NCBI GenBank assembly: GCA_964643785.1
Contig: CAZXUT010000002.1
Coordinates: 1-64,000, forward strand
Reading direction: 5' to 3'
Length of the DNA stretch: 64,000 nucleotides
Origin: Proteiniclasticum sp964643785
GTDB lineage: Bacteria > Bacillota > Clostridia > Clostridiales > Clostridiaceae
The position numbers and the translations under genes are program-made. Numbering within the stretch: the stretch's first letter is position 1; the number at the start of each line of letters is the position of its first letter. Positions 52,471 to 60,597 of the stretch are shown here, piece after piece. Under the pieces are notes generated by a model, which searched no databases, had not been told where the DNA came from, and worked only from the letters and a program-made list of their open reading frames with translations.

Positions 52471-52821
52471 GGGGATGTATTGGCTTCGACGGGGGTATGA
52501 AAGATCTGATAAGCGAGTAGAAGGATGCTATTGACCTGCTTTAAAAAACTATAGCAAAAACATAAACGCAGAAGATAATTTTGCACTAGCAGCGTAAGCT
52601 GCTACGTTCTACCTGGGATGTCCGCTACCTAGGATAGAGCGCCGATTAGCGGAAAAACGAGTCTGAGTAAGCTTTGCCTCAGAAACGGAATAAATGAAGC
52701 TACCAATGGCCAAGTCTGCTTGTAAACTAAGCCAAAGGGAATTTTAATTACACAGCTACACTCGTAGAAAGTCTTTTTTCTCTACTTTCGGACAGGGGTT
52801 CGACACCCCTCATCTCCACCA
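52471..52821 (+). ncRNA. ssrA: tmRNA
   Basis: Transfer-messenger RNA that rescues stalled ribosomes. The 5' end GGGGATG pairs with CATCTCC next to the encoded ACCA 3' end, giving the tRNA-like acceptor stem. The T arm GGGGTTCGACACCCC is directly before it, and the 5' part has the usual GGCTTCGAC. The tag reading frame ends with NAEDNFALAA and TAA (52568-52597), with the ALAA proteolysis signal. The 3' end of this gene is a common integration site for mobile elements, and remnants of one follow. Confidence 0.96.
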
Positions 52822-52896
52822 TAGAACCATATTGGAATCTATAAGACCTTGTGTTATCAACGATTACACGGTTTTATCGGTTCCTATTTTTTTATT
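52821..52896 (+). terminator. Terminator of ssrA
   Basis: A long stem: ATAGAACC with GGTTcCTAT outside, and ATAAGACC with GGTTTTAT plus TGTGT/ACAC inside, followed by TTTTTTT. It begins at the last base of ssrA. Confidence 0.65.
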
Positions 52897-52917
52897 TGAC
52901 GTCTATGTTGACGTCTA
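52896..52917. repeat. Direct repeat TTGACGTCTA, two copies
   Basis: TTGACGTCTA occurs twice with two bases between (12-base period). It lies between ssrA and the stop of the integrase remnant, where arm-type integrase binding sites of phages and conjugative elements are often found. Confidence 0.5.
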
Positions 52918-52923
52918 CGGATG

Positions 52924-53252
52924 CTAAATATTGATATAACTAGCAAATTTCTGAGCTGTTTCTTCCTTTTTTTTCTCAGTAACGTGAGCGTAAATGTTCA
53001 TTGTAGTTTGAACATCTGAATGACCTAATCTATCTTGAACTTCTTTAATAGTTGCTTCAGCTTCAAAGAGCAAAGAGCAATGAGTATGTCTGAAACCATG
53101 AGGAGCAATTACCTTGTGGTTTATTTGTTTACAGAATGTCTCTATTTACTGTCCTATTCTTTGAGGATTGATATATTCATTCATTAGATTTGTAAATACT
53201 AGCTGGTTCTTATTCCTGGTATTGAATCCAAACTTCAGCATAGCTATAGAAA
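52924..53252 (-). pseudogene. Tyrosine recombinase (integrase) remnant, C-terminal part
   Basis: On the minus strand a frame encodes the catalytic end of a phage-type integrase: NTRNKNQLVFTNLMNEY, then an in-frame TAA at about 53146, then HGFRHTHCSLLFEAEA, IKEVQDRLGHSDVQTT and MNIYAHVTEK, ending about 15 residues later at TAG. The second catalytic Arg with His (HGFRHTH), the GH of LGHSD and the nucleophilic Tyr (NIYAHV) are all present. The N-terminal two thirds are missing and the frame is interrupted, so it cannot be active. It ends next to ssrA, the expected arrangement for an element integrated in the tmRNA gene. Confidence 0.85.
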
Positions 53253-53509
53253 CGTACAGGGAAAATCAGTTAGTATCTATGAAGGTGAAAGGACAAAATG
53301 CAAAAAGGTTATTGCGATGCTCGATAGAATCGAAGATCCGATAGATCAGAAGATTATGTATTTAAGATATGTTGATTGAGTGAAAAACAGTAAAATTGCT
53401 GATGTTTACTGGGTACAGTGTAACTTATATATCAAGGAAAATAAGAAAAATTATTACAAAACTGGAACAGATGAACATCACTAAAGCAGGAAGTAGATGT
53501 TATACCTAG
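53251..53509 (+). pseudogene. Phage sigma-like / DUF1492-type transcription regulator remnant
   Basis: A broken plus-strand frame reading RTKCKKVIAMLDRIEDPI and QKIMYLRYVD, then TGA (53377-53379), then KNSKIADV; after a shift in frame it continues as TGYSVTYISRKIRKIITKLE to a TAG at 53507. Together these resemble the small sigma-70-region-4-like late regulators of phages (helix-turn-helix with LRY and IA). One stop and one frameshift make it a pseudogene. A further fragment, KTIRKVMSYLEKLED, lies just downstream (about 53516-53560) and may come from a related gene. Confidence 0.6.
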
Positions 53510-53728
53510 CTTTCAAAAACGATCAGAAAAGTAATGTCATATTTAGAAAAGCTGGAAGACTAACTTCTGGCTCTTTTATTACCATTGCTCATTATTAAGC
53601 ATAATTCATTATTGAAGGTGATTAGCGTTAAATATTAGGATAAATTAGAATGAAAACACTAAAGTATCTATTAATAAGTGAAAAAATAGCGTATATTTAA
53701 CTTAAGACAACAATATGAGGTGATTTAA
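53510..53728. other. Gene-free AT-rich stretch before the Fic gene
   Basis: About 220 AT-rich bases that together with 52822-53509 form a 0.9-kb region without an intact gene. Beyond the short KTIRKVMSYLEKLED fragment and the Fic ribosome binding site (GAGGTGAT) I see no clear promoter, repeat or att copy of the ssrA end. Confidence 0.4.
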
Positions 53729-54964
53729 ATGAAAAAGTATAAAGCTTTAAGGATAATAAGATACGATGATCCTCAAAAAGCGAAAAAAGAATATGAAAAG
53801 CGAATCAATGATTATTGCACATATAAGACTAATGTAATAATTCATCCAATTCTAAGAGGGCTGAGACAAACTAAAGCGCATGAATTATTTGTTGTAAATA
53901 ATATTGAATTAGATATGATGCAAGAGACAATTGAGGAGAATGCAGCTATCATCAATAGAATGTTAACGAAAATTCCTGGCGGTGGGGCAGAGCAATACTT
54001 ACATACAGCTCTAATCGAAGAAATACAAAGCACTAATGAAATAGAAGGCGTAAGGAGTACTAGAAAGGAAATAGATGAGGCTATAGTATCTATCAAGAAT
54101 AAAAAGGCGAAAAATAAGCGGTTTTCAGGCATTGCAAGATCATATTTATCACTTTTTTACGATGATTTTTCTCCCATAAATGATGTTCCGGAAATTAGAG
54201 CGATATATGATCAGATGCTAGATGGTGAAATTGATGAAGATGATAAGCTGGATGGGGATTTATTTCGAGCTGGTGAAGTTTTTATTCAAAGTAACACAAA
54301 TGAAGTGTTGCATCGAGGAGATGCTAATGAATCAACGATAATGGAAAATCTGAAGTTATTTCTGGAAGTAATCAATTCTGATAATTACCCATATTTGATA
54401 AAGATTATGGTTGGTCATTACTACTTTGAATACATCCATCCTTTCTATGATGGAAATGGGAGAGTAGGTAGATATATCACCTGCAAGTATTTAGCGCAGA
54501 AATTAGATCCTTTAACAGCGATAAGCTTTTCTTATATGATAAGCAGCAGAAAGAATAAATATTACGATGCTTTCATCGAAACATCTGATCCGAACAATTA
54601 CGGGGAAGGGACTATGTTTGTTTTTCAAATGTTGAAAATAGTAAGCGAAGGTCAGAAAAAGCTTATAGAGGATCTTGCGGAGAAAATTGAGTTATTGAAT
54701 AAAGCAGATAATGTTATTTATGACCTGGAAGGTAATGGTCTGGAGAAAAGAATCCTATTTTTATTGGCACAATCTTGGTTGTTTGAAAAGCCGATTTTTG
54801 ATTTAGAAATAGGTGATACGATAAAAGAATCAAGGTATAAAACACGTAAAGCGTTAACAAAACTAATCGAGTTGAAATACATTATAAAAATAGAAAAAAG
54901 ACCATCGAGACACCAGATAACAAAAGAAATTCAGCAAAGAATAATCGATGCACCTGTAGGATAA
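53729..54964 (+). CDS. Fic family protein with self-inhibitory helix and C-terminal winged helix
   Basis: A 411-residue Fic-domain enzyme, expected to transfer AMP (or another phosphate-containing group) to hydroxyls of target proteins. The full active motif HPFYDGNGRVGR is at residues 237-248. The N-terminal inhibitory helix motif (S/T)XXXE(G/N) appears as TNEIEG (102-107), so this is a class II, self-restrained Fic protein. The last 80 residues look like a winged-helix domain (SRYKTRKALTKLIELKYI). No separate antitoxin gene is adjacent, consistent with built-in inhibition. It lies inside the decayed ssrA-linked element in an AT-rich segment and is probably acquired. The start ATG follows GAGGTGAT. 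Confidence 0.92.
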   Translation: MKKYKALRIIRYDDPQKAKKEYEKRINDYCTYKTNVIIHPILRGLRQTKAHELFVVNNIELDMMQETIEENAAIINRMLTKIPGGGAEQYLHTALIEEIQSTNEIEGVRSTRKEIDEAIVSIKNKKAKNKRFSGIARSYLSLFYDDFSPINDVPEIRAIYDQMLDGEIDEDDKLDGDLFRAGEVFIQSNTNEVLHRGDANESTIMENLKLFLEVINSDNYPYLIKIMVGHYYFEYIHPFYDGNGRVGRYITCKYLAQKLDPLTAISFSYMISSRKNKYYDAFIETSDPNNYGEGTMFVFQMLKIVSEGQKKLIEDLAEKIELLNKADNVIYDLEGNGLEKRILFLLAQSWLFEKPIFDLEIGDTIKESRYKTRKALTKLIELKYIIKIEKRPSRHQITKEIQQRIIDAPVG

Positions 54965-54970
54965 TAACGT

Positions 54971-55004
54971 AAGAGCTATTGTATAAAATGCATAGCTCTT
55001 TTTA
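54971..55004 (+). terminator. Terminator of the Fic gene
   Basis: AAGAGCTAT and ATAGCTCTT arms with a 12-base loop, followed by TTT. Confidence 0.8.
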
Positions 55005-55263
55005 TGTGTGCTACAAGGTTTTCAACGATCTCTGAAAATCCTCTAATGTGTAATTGCTAGCTGAAAGGTAACTGATGAATTGAAGGGATCGTATAGCAAG
55101 GGTAAGATACACGGTATTTTTTATGGTTCTTTTTTCTTGTCTATGGAAATTCAGCAAAAACATTATACGATTACAAGAACAGTATGAGTCTAATTATTTT
55201 ACATCACCAATATAATCATATAAACTATCGATAAGAGAAAGACTATAAAAGGATGTGTAATCC
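55005..55263. other. Intergenic region Fic / response regulator
   Basis: About 260 AT-rich bases. A weak promoter may lie at 55198-55226 (TTTACA, 17 bases, TAAACT). No att-like copy of the ssrA 3' end was found here, so the right border of the decayed element cannot be placed. Confidence 0.35.
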
Positions 55264-55935
55264 ATGACAAGAATAATGATAATTGAAGACAATGAAACCA
55301 TCAGGGAAGAACTATCGATCTTTCTTGTAAGATACAATTATGAAGTTATTGCACCAGATCACTTTGGAAATATTGTTCGAGATGCGCTTAATGAAAATCC
55401 GGATCTAATTCTTCTGGACATCAATCTGCCTGTTTATGACGGGTATTATATCTGTAGAGAGATAAGAAAGACATCTACTGTGCCGATTATCATCGTAACC
55501 AGTAGAAATCTTGAAGTGGATGAACTCATGAGCATGAATCTAGGTGCAGATGACTTCATCACGAAACCATATAACACACAGATTCTTCTGGCGAGAATTG
55601 AATCATTATTAAGAAGAGTTCAAGGGAGCAGTCATATTCCGGAAGCCCTGGTTTATAAGGATCTGAAACTTAATCTATCCAATGGGTCCATGAACTACAA
55701 AGGAACAAACTATGAGCTCACGAAAAACGAGCTTAAGATATTATCCTGTCTCATGAAAAATAAAGGGAAAATCGTTTCCCGTGAAGAACTCATGAACTTC
55801 ATGTGGGATTCAGATCTATTTGTGGACGACAATAATCTATCCGTCAACGTTACTAGGCTCAGGAAAAAGCTGGAGGAAGCAGGTATGAGTGAAAATATCG
55901 AAACAAGACGTGGTCTGGGATATATAATGCCATGA
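55264..55935 (+). CDS. OmpR-family response regulator (BceR-like)
   Basis: A 223-residue response regulator. The receiver domain has the acidic pair in IIEDN, the phosphoacceptor Asp52 in LLDINLPVYDG and Lys in ITKPYN. The C-terminal winged helix (about 130-222) contains LTKNELKILSCLMKN and a wing ending RRGLGYIMP. It overlaps the sensor kinase gene by the sequence ATGA. With the kinase and the downstream ABC transporter it forms a Bce-type module that senses and resists peptide antibiotics in other Firmicutes. Confidence 0.93.
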   Translation: MTRIMIIEDNETIREELSIFLVRYNYEVIAPDHFGNIVRDALNENPDLILLDINLPVYDGYYICREIRKTSTVPIIIVTSRNLEVDELMSMNLGADDFITKPYNTQILLARIESLLRRVQGSSHIPEALVYKDLKLNLSNGSMNYKGTNYELTKNELKILSCLMKNKGKIVSREELMNFMWDSDLFVDDNNLSVNVTRLRKKLEEAGMSENIETRRGLGYIMP

Positions 55936-56942
55936 GTATGAGTAATTATTTCAAAGACAGATTCCTCTTTATTCTTGTCAATGCCATGCTTTTTCTGGTT
56001 ATTACTGTTATTCTTCTTCTTTTTGAGACTAACAGCAGTCTAATACTACTGATCTTCATTATCTGGTTTCTTCCACTGACTTCCTATATGTTCATGGAGT
56101 ATTTCAAATACAAAAGATTCTATGATGAGTTTCGTGATCTTATTGATACGCTGGACCAGAAATACCTTCTTCCAGAGGTGATGAAGGAACCTGATTTCAT
56201 AGAAGGAAAACTACTGCATGAGGGTTTAAGTGAGATCAACAGAGATATGCATGAGCATGTGAAGCACTACCTTGAACTTGAGAGCGATTATAGAGAGTAC
56301 ATCGAAACCTGGGTTCATGAGATCAAGACGCCCATGGCATCCATAGGACTCATTCTGGACAATAATGAGAGTAAAGCCGGAAGAAGTATCAGTAATGAAA
56401 TGAAGAAAATCGAAAATTATGTGGAAGAGGTGCTCTACTATGCAAGAAGCAGTCATGTGGGGAAGGATTATCTGATCAGAGAGATTGATCTGGCAGAACT
56501 TGTGAAAAAAGTAATCAGGAGAAATGCAGCAGATTTCATCCGAAAAGGGATTTCAATAGATATGGATGAAGTCACCGGAAAGATTTTCAGCGACAGTAAA
56601 TGGCTGGAATATATTCTCAATCAGATTATGGGAAATGCCGTCAAGTATACAAAAACCGGTGAAGGATCAATCAGAGTCTATACCACAAGAAACACCGAGA
56701 ACATGGTACTTACAGTGGAAGACCATGGAATAGGTATTTTACCAAAGGACCTGGGTAGAGTCTTTGAGAAAGGCTTTACTGGTGAAAATGGAAGAGTCTT
56801 CGGCAAATCTACAGGGATGGGACTTTATCTTAGCAAGAAGCTTACCGAGCAGCTGGGTCATGGACTTTCAGTATTCTCTGAACCGGGTTCAGGTACAAAG
56901 GTCCAGATCATTTTTCCTCTTGGCAGTATAAACCTCATGTAG
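55932..56942 (+). CDS. Intramembrane-sensing histidine kinase (BceS-like)
   Basis: A 336-residue kinase with two closely spaced membrane helices (about 8-28 and 32-52) and almost no external loop, the signature of Bce-type kinases that take their signal from the partner ABC transporter. The phosphoacceptor is in ETWVHEIKTPMASIGLIL, and the ATP domain has NQIMGNAVKYTKTG, DHGIGILPKDLGRVFEKGF and GMGLYLSKKL. It overlaps the regulator gene. A terminator-like hairpin follows before the next gene. Confidence 0.92.
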   Translation: MSMSNYFKDRFLFILVNAMLFLVITVILLLFETNSSLILLIFIIWFLPLTSYMFMEYFKYKRFYDEFRDLIDTLDQKYLLPEVMKEPDFIEGKLLHEGLSEINRDMHEHVKHYLELESDYREYIETWVHEIKTPMASIGLILDNNESKAGRSISNEMKKIENYVEEVLYYARSSHVGKDYLIREIDLAELVKKVIRRNAADFIRKGISIDMDEVTGKIFSDSKWLEYILNQIMGNAVKYTKTGEGSIRVYTTRNTENMVLTVEDHGIGILPKDLGRVFEKGFTGENGRVFGKSTGMGLYLSKKLTEQLGHGLSVFSEPGSGTKVQIIFPLGSINLM

Positions 56943-56959
56943 TAATAAAAAGGGACGAA

Positions 56960-57007
56960 CGGATTTAGTGATGCCGATTGTAAGTGCACCCTGAATCCGG
57001 TTTTTTC
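56960..57007 (+). terminator. Terminator after the two-component genes
   Basis: CGGATT and AATCCG arms (one bulged base) with a partial inner stem, followed by GTTTTTTC. It isolates the regulator-kinase pair from the transporter part. Confidence 0.6.
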
Positions 57008-57020
57008 TTACCTTTCAAAA

Positions 57021-57044
57021 ATGTCACCTTCATGAAAGATACAT
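57021..57044 (+). promoter_or_regulatory. Candidate BceR-type operator
   Basis: ATGT-N4-TTCATGAA-N4-ACAT, symmetrical over 24 bases, ending 4 bases before the expected -35 region of a promoter whose -10 is TAAAAT (57071-57076). The -35 is poor, as expected for an activator-dependent promoter. Confidence 0.5.
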
Positions 57045-57109
57045 CGATAGGTACAAATGAGGTCTCCTGATAAAATGAAACCAATCAGTCAAATCAGGAG
57101 GAAAAAATT

Positions 57110-57520
57110 ATGAAAAAATCAGTTATTACCGTCTTTACTGTGCTGTTACTTATGGGTGTATTCTATTTCGGTCATCAATATCTTAATGGTCCTAAAATCA
57201 TTGAAGGTATTGTATCAACTGAGGTGCCAGTTAAAGGAAATCTTATGGAGAATACTACTAAATTCAACTCAGATGAACCTATATACTTTTCAGCCAAAGG
57301 CAACAGGTTCTGGGTGAAAGAGGCCAAAGTCATCTGGTATAAAGGTGAGATTCGTACCGGGAACAGATACTTAGAAGAGAACGTAATTATAAGTGATGGA
57401 TACTTCACAACAAAGCTTTCAATACCTGAAGGTCTTGAAGAAGGAATCTATGGAGTTGGAATCTATGCATCTGGAAATGATGTCATGGAAACCAAGGCAC
57501 TATTCGAAGTGAAGAAATGA
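57110..57520 (+). CDS. Small extracytoplasmic protein of the Bce module
   Basis: A 136-residue protein with an N-terminal hydrophobic segment (about residues 4-22, no lipobox cysteine), so it is exported or anchored by that helix. The rest is beta-rich, with alternating segments such as FWVKEAKVIWYKGEI and EGIYGVGIYASGN, and may form an immunoglobulin-like sandwich. No family was recognised. It starts after AGGAGG, is first in the transporter unit behind the operator-like palindrome, and is followed by the ATPase after 15 bases, which ties it to peptide sensing or resistance. Classical Bce modules do not have this gene. Confidence 0.8.
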   Translation: MKKSVITVFTVLLLMGVFYFGHQYLNGPKIIEGIVSTEVPVKGNLMENTTKFNSDEPIYFSAKGNRFWVKEAKVIWYKGEIRTGNRYLEENVIISDGYFTTKLSIPEGLEEGIYGVGIYASGNDVMETKALFEVKK

Positions 57521-57535
57521 AAGGAGGTGGATTAA

Positions 57536-58303
57536 ATGAGTAACATACTTAAGGTGGACAAGATCGAAAAATACTATGGCAATAAAGGAAACATCACCAA
57601 AGCCATAGACAACATCAGCTTTACAGTAGACAAGGGAGAATTTGTGGGCATTATGGGGCCTTCAGGAAGTGGAAAGACAACACTTCTTAACTGCGTCTCC
57701 ACCATTGACAAGGTGACCACGGGTCATATCAGTATCAGTGATGTGGATATTACAAAGCTCAAGGGAAAAAGTCTTGAATCATTCAGGCAGAAGGAACTTG
57801 GATTTATCTTCCAGGACTTCAACCTTCTGGATACCCTTACGGCATACGAGAACATCGCTTTGGCTTTAACCATACAGAATATTGCCCCAGATGAAATCCA
57901 TGAACGGATTCAGGAAGTTTCTAAAAAGCTCGATATTTCCGATGTACTGGAGAAATATCCCTTCCAGATGTCCGGAGGACAGAAGCAAAGAGTGGCATCA
58001 GCAAGAGCTCTAGTTACAGAGCCATCGCTGATCCTTGCGGATGAACCCACAGGTGCACTAGACTCCAAATCATCAAGACTGCTTCTACACTATTTTGAGA
58101 AGCTAAACAGCGAGCAGGACTCCACCATCCTCATGGTGACCCATGATGCATTCACGGCCAGTTATGCCAAGCGCATCCTGTTCATCAAGGATGGTCGGAT
58201 CTTTAATGAGCTTATCAGAGGAAATGACAGCAGAAAGGAATTCTTCAATAAAATCATTGAAGTAGTGACTTTGCTTGGAGGTGATATCGGTGATGTTATT
58301 TAA
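57536..58303 (+). CDS. ABC transporter ATP-binding protein (BceA-like)
   Basis: A 255-residue ATPase of the MacB/BceA type. Walker A is GIMGPSGSGKTTLLNCVS, the Q-loop IFQDFNLLDTLTAYENI, the signature MSGGQKQRVASARAL and Walker B LILADEPTGALDSK. It works with the FtsX-type permease encoded next, whose start overlaps this gene by 11 bases. Ribosome binding site AGGAGGTG. Confidence 0.94.
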   Translation: MSNILKVDKIEKYYGNKGNITKAIDNISFTVDKGEFVGIMGPSGSGKTTLLNCVSTIDKVTTGHISISDVDITKLKGKSLESFRQKELGFIFQDFNLLDTLTAYENIALALTIQNIAPDEIHERIQEVSKKLDISDVLEKYPFQMSGGQKQRVASARALVTEPSLILADEPTGALDSKSSRLLLHYFEKLNSEQDSTILMVTHDAFTASYAKRILFIKDGRIFNELIRGNDSRKEFFNKIIEVVTLLGGDIGDVI

Positions 58304-60314
58304 GATTGCCCGAAACAATGTAAAGAGAAGCTATAAGGACTATGGCATCTATTTCATCACGCTGACCCTCGCAGTCTGTATATTCTACAGTTTCAATTCC
58401 ATTGAAACCCAGAGTTCCATGCTTAAGCTTGGTAAAAGCACTGGTGCGTTCATGGAAACACTGAGTACATTTCTTGCGGGAACATCACTGTTTGTCAGTA
58501 TGATTCTTGCCGGACTCATCACCTATGCCAATCATTTCCTCATCAAGAAGCGTAAAAAGGAACTGGGCATCTATATGACGCTGGGGATGCCCAAAACATC
58601 CATTTCAAAAATTCTGTTCCTGGAGACACTTCTCATTGGGCTCATCTCTCTCATAGCAGGTATCATTCTAGGAATCCTCATGTCCCAGGGGCTTTCAGAA
58701 ATCACCGCAAGGCTTCTTGGAGTTAATCTTGAGAGCTACCGGTTTACTGTATCTCTTGATGCGGTATTGAAATCAGCTGTTTATTTTGGGATTATATTTT
58801 CTCTTGTCATTGTATTAAACCAGCTGACCATAAGAAGATATAGGCTCATAGATCTTCTCAACGCAGGAAAGAAAAATGAGGAGATGAAACTGAAGAGTCT
58901 TCCTCTATCTGCAGGACTGTTTGTTCTTTCGGTTCTGATGCTGATCACAGCATATGTTCTGATTTTAAAGGTTGGCTTGATGACGGAAAGTATCCTCGTT
59001 GCTGTTTCAATATTGCTTGGTGTATTTGGTACGCTTCTCTTTTTCTTCAGCCTTTCCAGTTTCGTAATCCACTGGATGCAAAGACAAAAGGGGATATATC
59101 TGAAGAGTCTGCGTATCTTTGTGCTGCGACAGGTCCACAACAAGATCAATACGAACTTTCTATCGATGACAGCCATCTGTCTGATGCTTTTTCTGACCAT
59201 CACGCTTCTGTTTACCATGTTCGGCTACAAAGGGAGCTATGACCGTATGCTCAAGGGAAATACATCCTTTGATGCCTCGGGCTGGCTACTTGATGAAAAT
59301 AATGAAAATGAGTATGACATGGAAGAATATCTGAATAAGATCGAGTTTCAGTTCGATGCTCATGAAAATCACAGTTATTTCAGTGTCTATGCTCTTTCTG
59401 TAACTGTGGAAGATCTTTTGAAAAATTATATGACCAATCAGGAATGGTTGGATATGCGGATGAATTACATGGATGGGGAAATATCCGCTGTGACCCTATC
59501 GGATTATAATGAGATTCTGAAACTGAAGAACCAGGACCCTGTGGAACTAGAGAATCAGGAAGTCCTTTTAGTTTCAAATTATGCACAGCTCAACAGTGCT
59601 CTGGATGAATTCATGAAAAATGAAGACTTAGTGGCTATTGATGGCATGAATTATCGTATGAAAAATAATGAGCCTGTGACAGAAAACATCATGACCACTG
59701 CCACAGTTCTTGATTTCTTCTACTTCATCGTGCCAGATGAGTTTTCGGGTACAATGACAAGATTAAGTACCGGGTACAATGTAGTGTTCAGTGAGAATAC
59801 GTATGAAGAGTCTGAAGAGAAATTCATAGGTCTTTCAGAAGACTATGAGAAATACAGATATATCGATGACAAGCTGGTTCTTGCCTTTGGAAATACCATT
59901 GATGAGGTTCATGCAAGGGTTTATGGTACCACTACGCTTATAGTATTTTTAGGTGTGTATCTTGGTATCGTGTTCCTTTTATCCAGTGCCGCAGTCCTAG
60001 CCCTGCAGCAGCTTTCCGATGCCAATGAGAGTGTAGAACGTTACAAAACACTGAAGAAAATCGGAGCAACAGAAAAACAGATCAATCAGGCTATACTGTT
60101 CCAGAATGCCATATACTTTGGCATACCTCTCACCCTTGCTGTTATTCATTCAGCTGTTGGAGTTATTGCTGTCAATGTAATCTTCAGAAACTATTCGCAG
60201 GGAATTCTTGGCAGTTCGCTTCTCCTTATTGCCTCAGTACTTCTTATCATCTACGGAGGATATTTTTATATAACCTATACAGGATTTAGAAATATTATAA
60301 GAAAACAAGAATAG
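58293..60314 (+). CDS. Bce-type ABC transporter permease (BceB-like)
   Basis: A 673-residue permease with FtsX domains and about ten membrane helices. The hallmark is a large external domain of about 200 residues between the seventh and eighth helices (about 315-540, from SYDRMLKGNTSFDASGW to the NTIDEVHARVYG region), which binds or senses the peptide in this family. The N-terminal FKIARNNVKRSYKDYGIYF is typical. The start is the ATG at 58293, 6 bases after GGAGGTGAT and inside the end of the ATPase gene. A strong terminator follows. Confidence 0.92.
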   Translation: MLFKIARNNVKRSYKDYGIYFITLTLAVCIFYSFNSIETQSSMLKLGKSTGAFMETLSTFLAGTSLFVSMILAGLITYANHFLIKKRKKELGIYMTLGMPKTSISKILFLETLLIGLISLIAGIILGILMSQGLSEITARLLGVNLESYRFTVSLDAVLKSAVYFGIIFSLVIVLNQLTIRRYRLIDLLNAGKKNEEMKLKSLPLSAGLFVLSVLMLITAYVLILKVGLMTESILVAVSILLGVFGTLLFFFSLSSFVIHWMQRQKGIYLKSLRIFVLRQVHNKINTNFLSMTAICLMLFLTITLLFTMFGYKGSYDRMLKGNTSFDASGWLLDENNENEYDMEEYLNKIEFQFDAHENHSYFSVYALSVTVEDLLKNYMTNQEWLDMRMNYMDGEISAVTLSDYNEILKLKNQDPVELENQEVLLVSNYAQLNSALDEFMKNEDLVAIDGMNYRMKNNEPVTENIMTTATVLDFFYFIVPDEFSGTMTRLSTGYNVVFSENTYEESEEKFIGLSEDYEKYRYIDDKLVLAFGNTIDEVHARVYGTTTLIVFLGVYLGIVFLLSSAAVLALQQLSDANESVERYKTLKKIGATEKQINQAILFQNAIYFGIPLTLAVIHSAVGVIAVNVIFRNYSQGILGSSLLLIASVLLIIYGGYFYITYTGFRNIIRKQE

Positions 60315-60411
60315 TGATAGGTTTAGAATGATCATTAAAAATTGCATGAAGTCTTGTTCTCTGACTGCTAGTGCCGGGTTAAGCACCAATGGTAAACACA
60401 ATGAAAAAATA

Positions 60412-60463
60412 GAAATCCTCCGCACTGTATGTTTTCTGAATCATACAGTGCAGAGGATTTTTG
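60412..60463 (+). terminator. Terminator of the Bce transporter unit
   Basis: Stem of about 17 bp, AAATCCTC-GCACTGTATG paired with CATACAGTGC-GAGGATTT, followed by TT. Confidence 0.9.
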
Positions 60464-60597
60464 CTTATATCTTTCTTTTGTTACTGATTTGAAGTATCAG
60501 ATTATTCTATTCTAAAATATAATAGTAGTATGATTAAGATGTTAGTAAGTAGAATCTGATGATAGGTCTTTTGATTCGTAATTAAGGGAGGTAGAAA

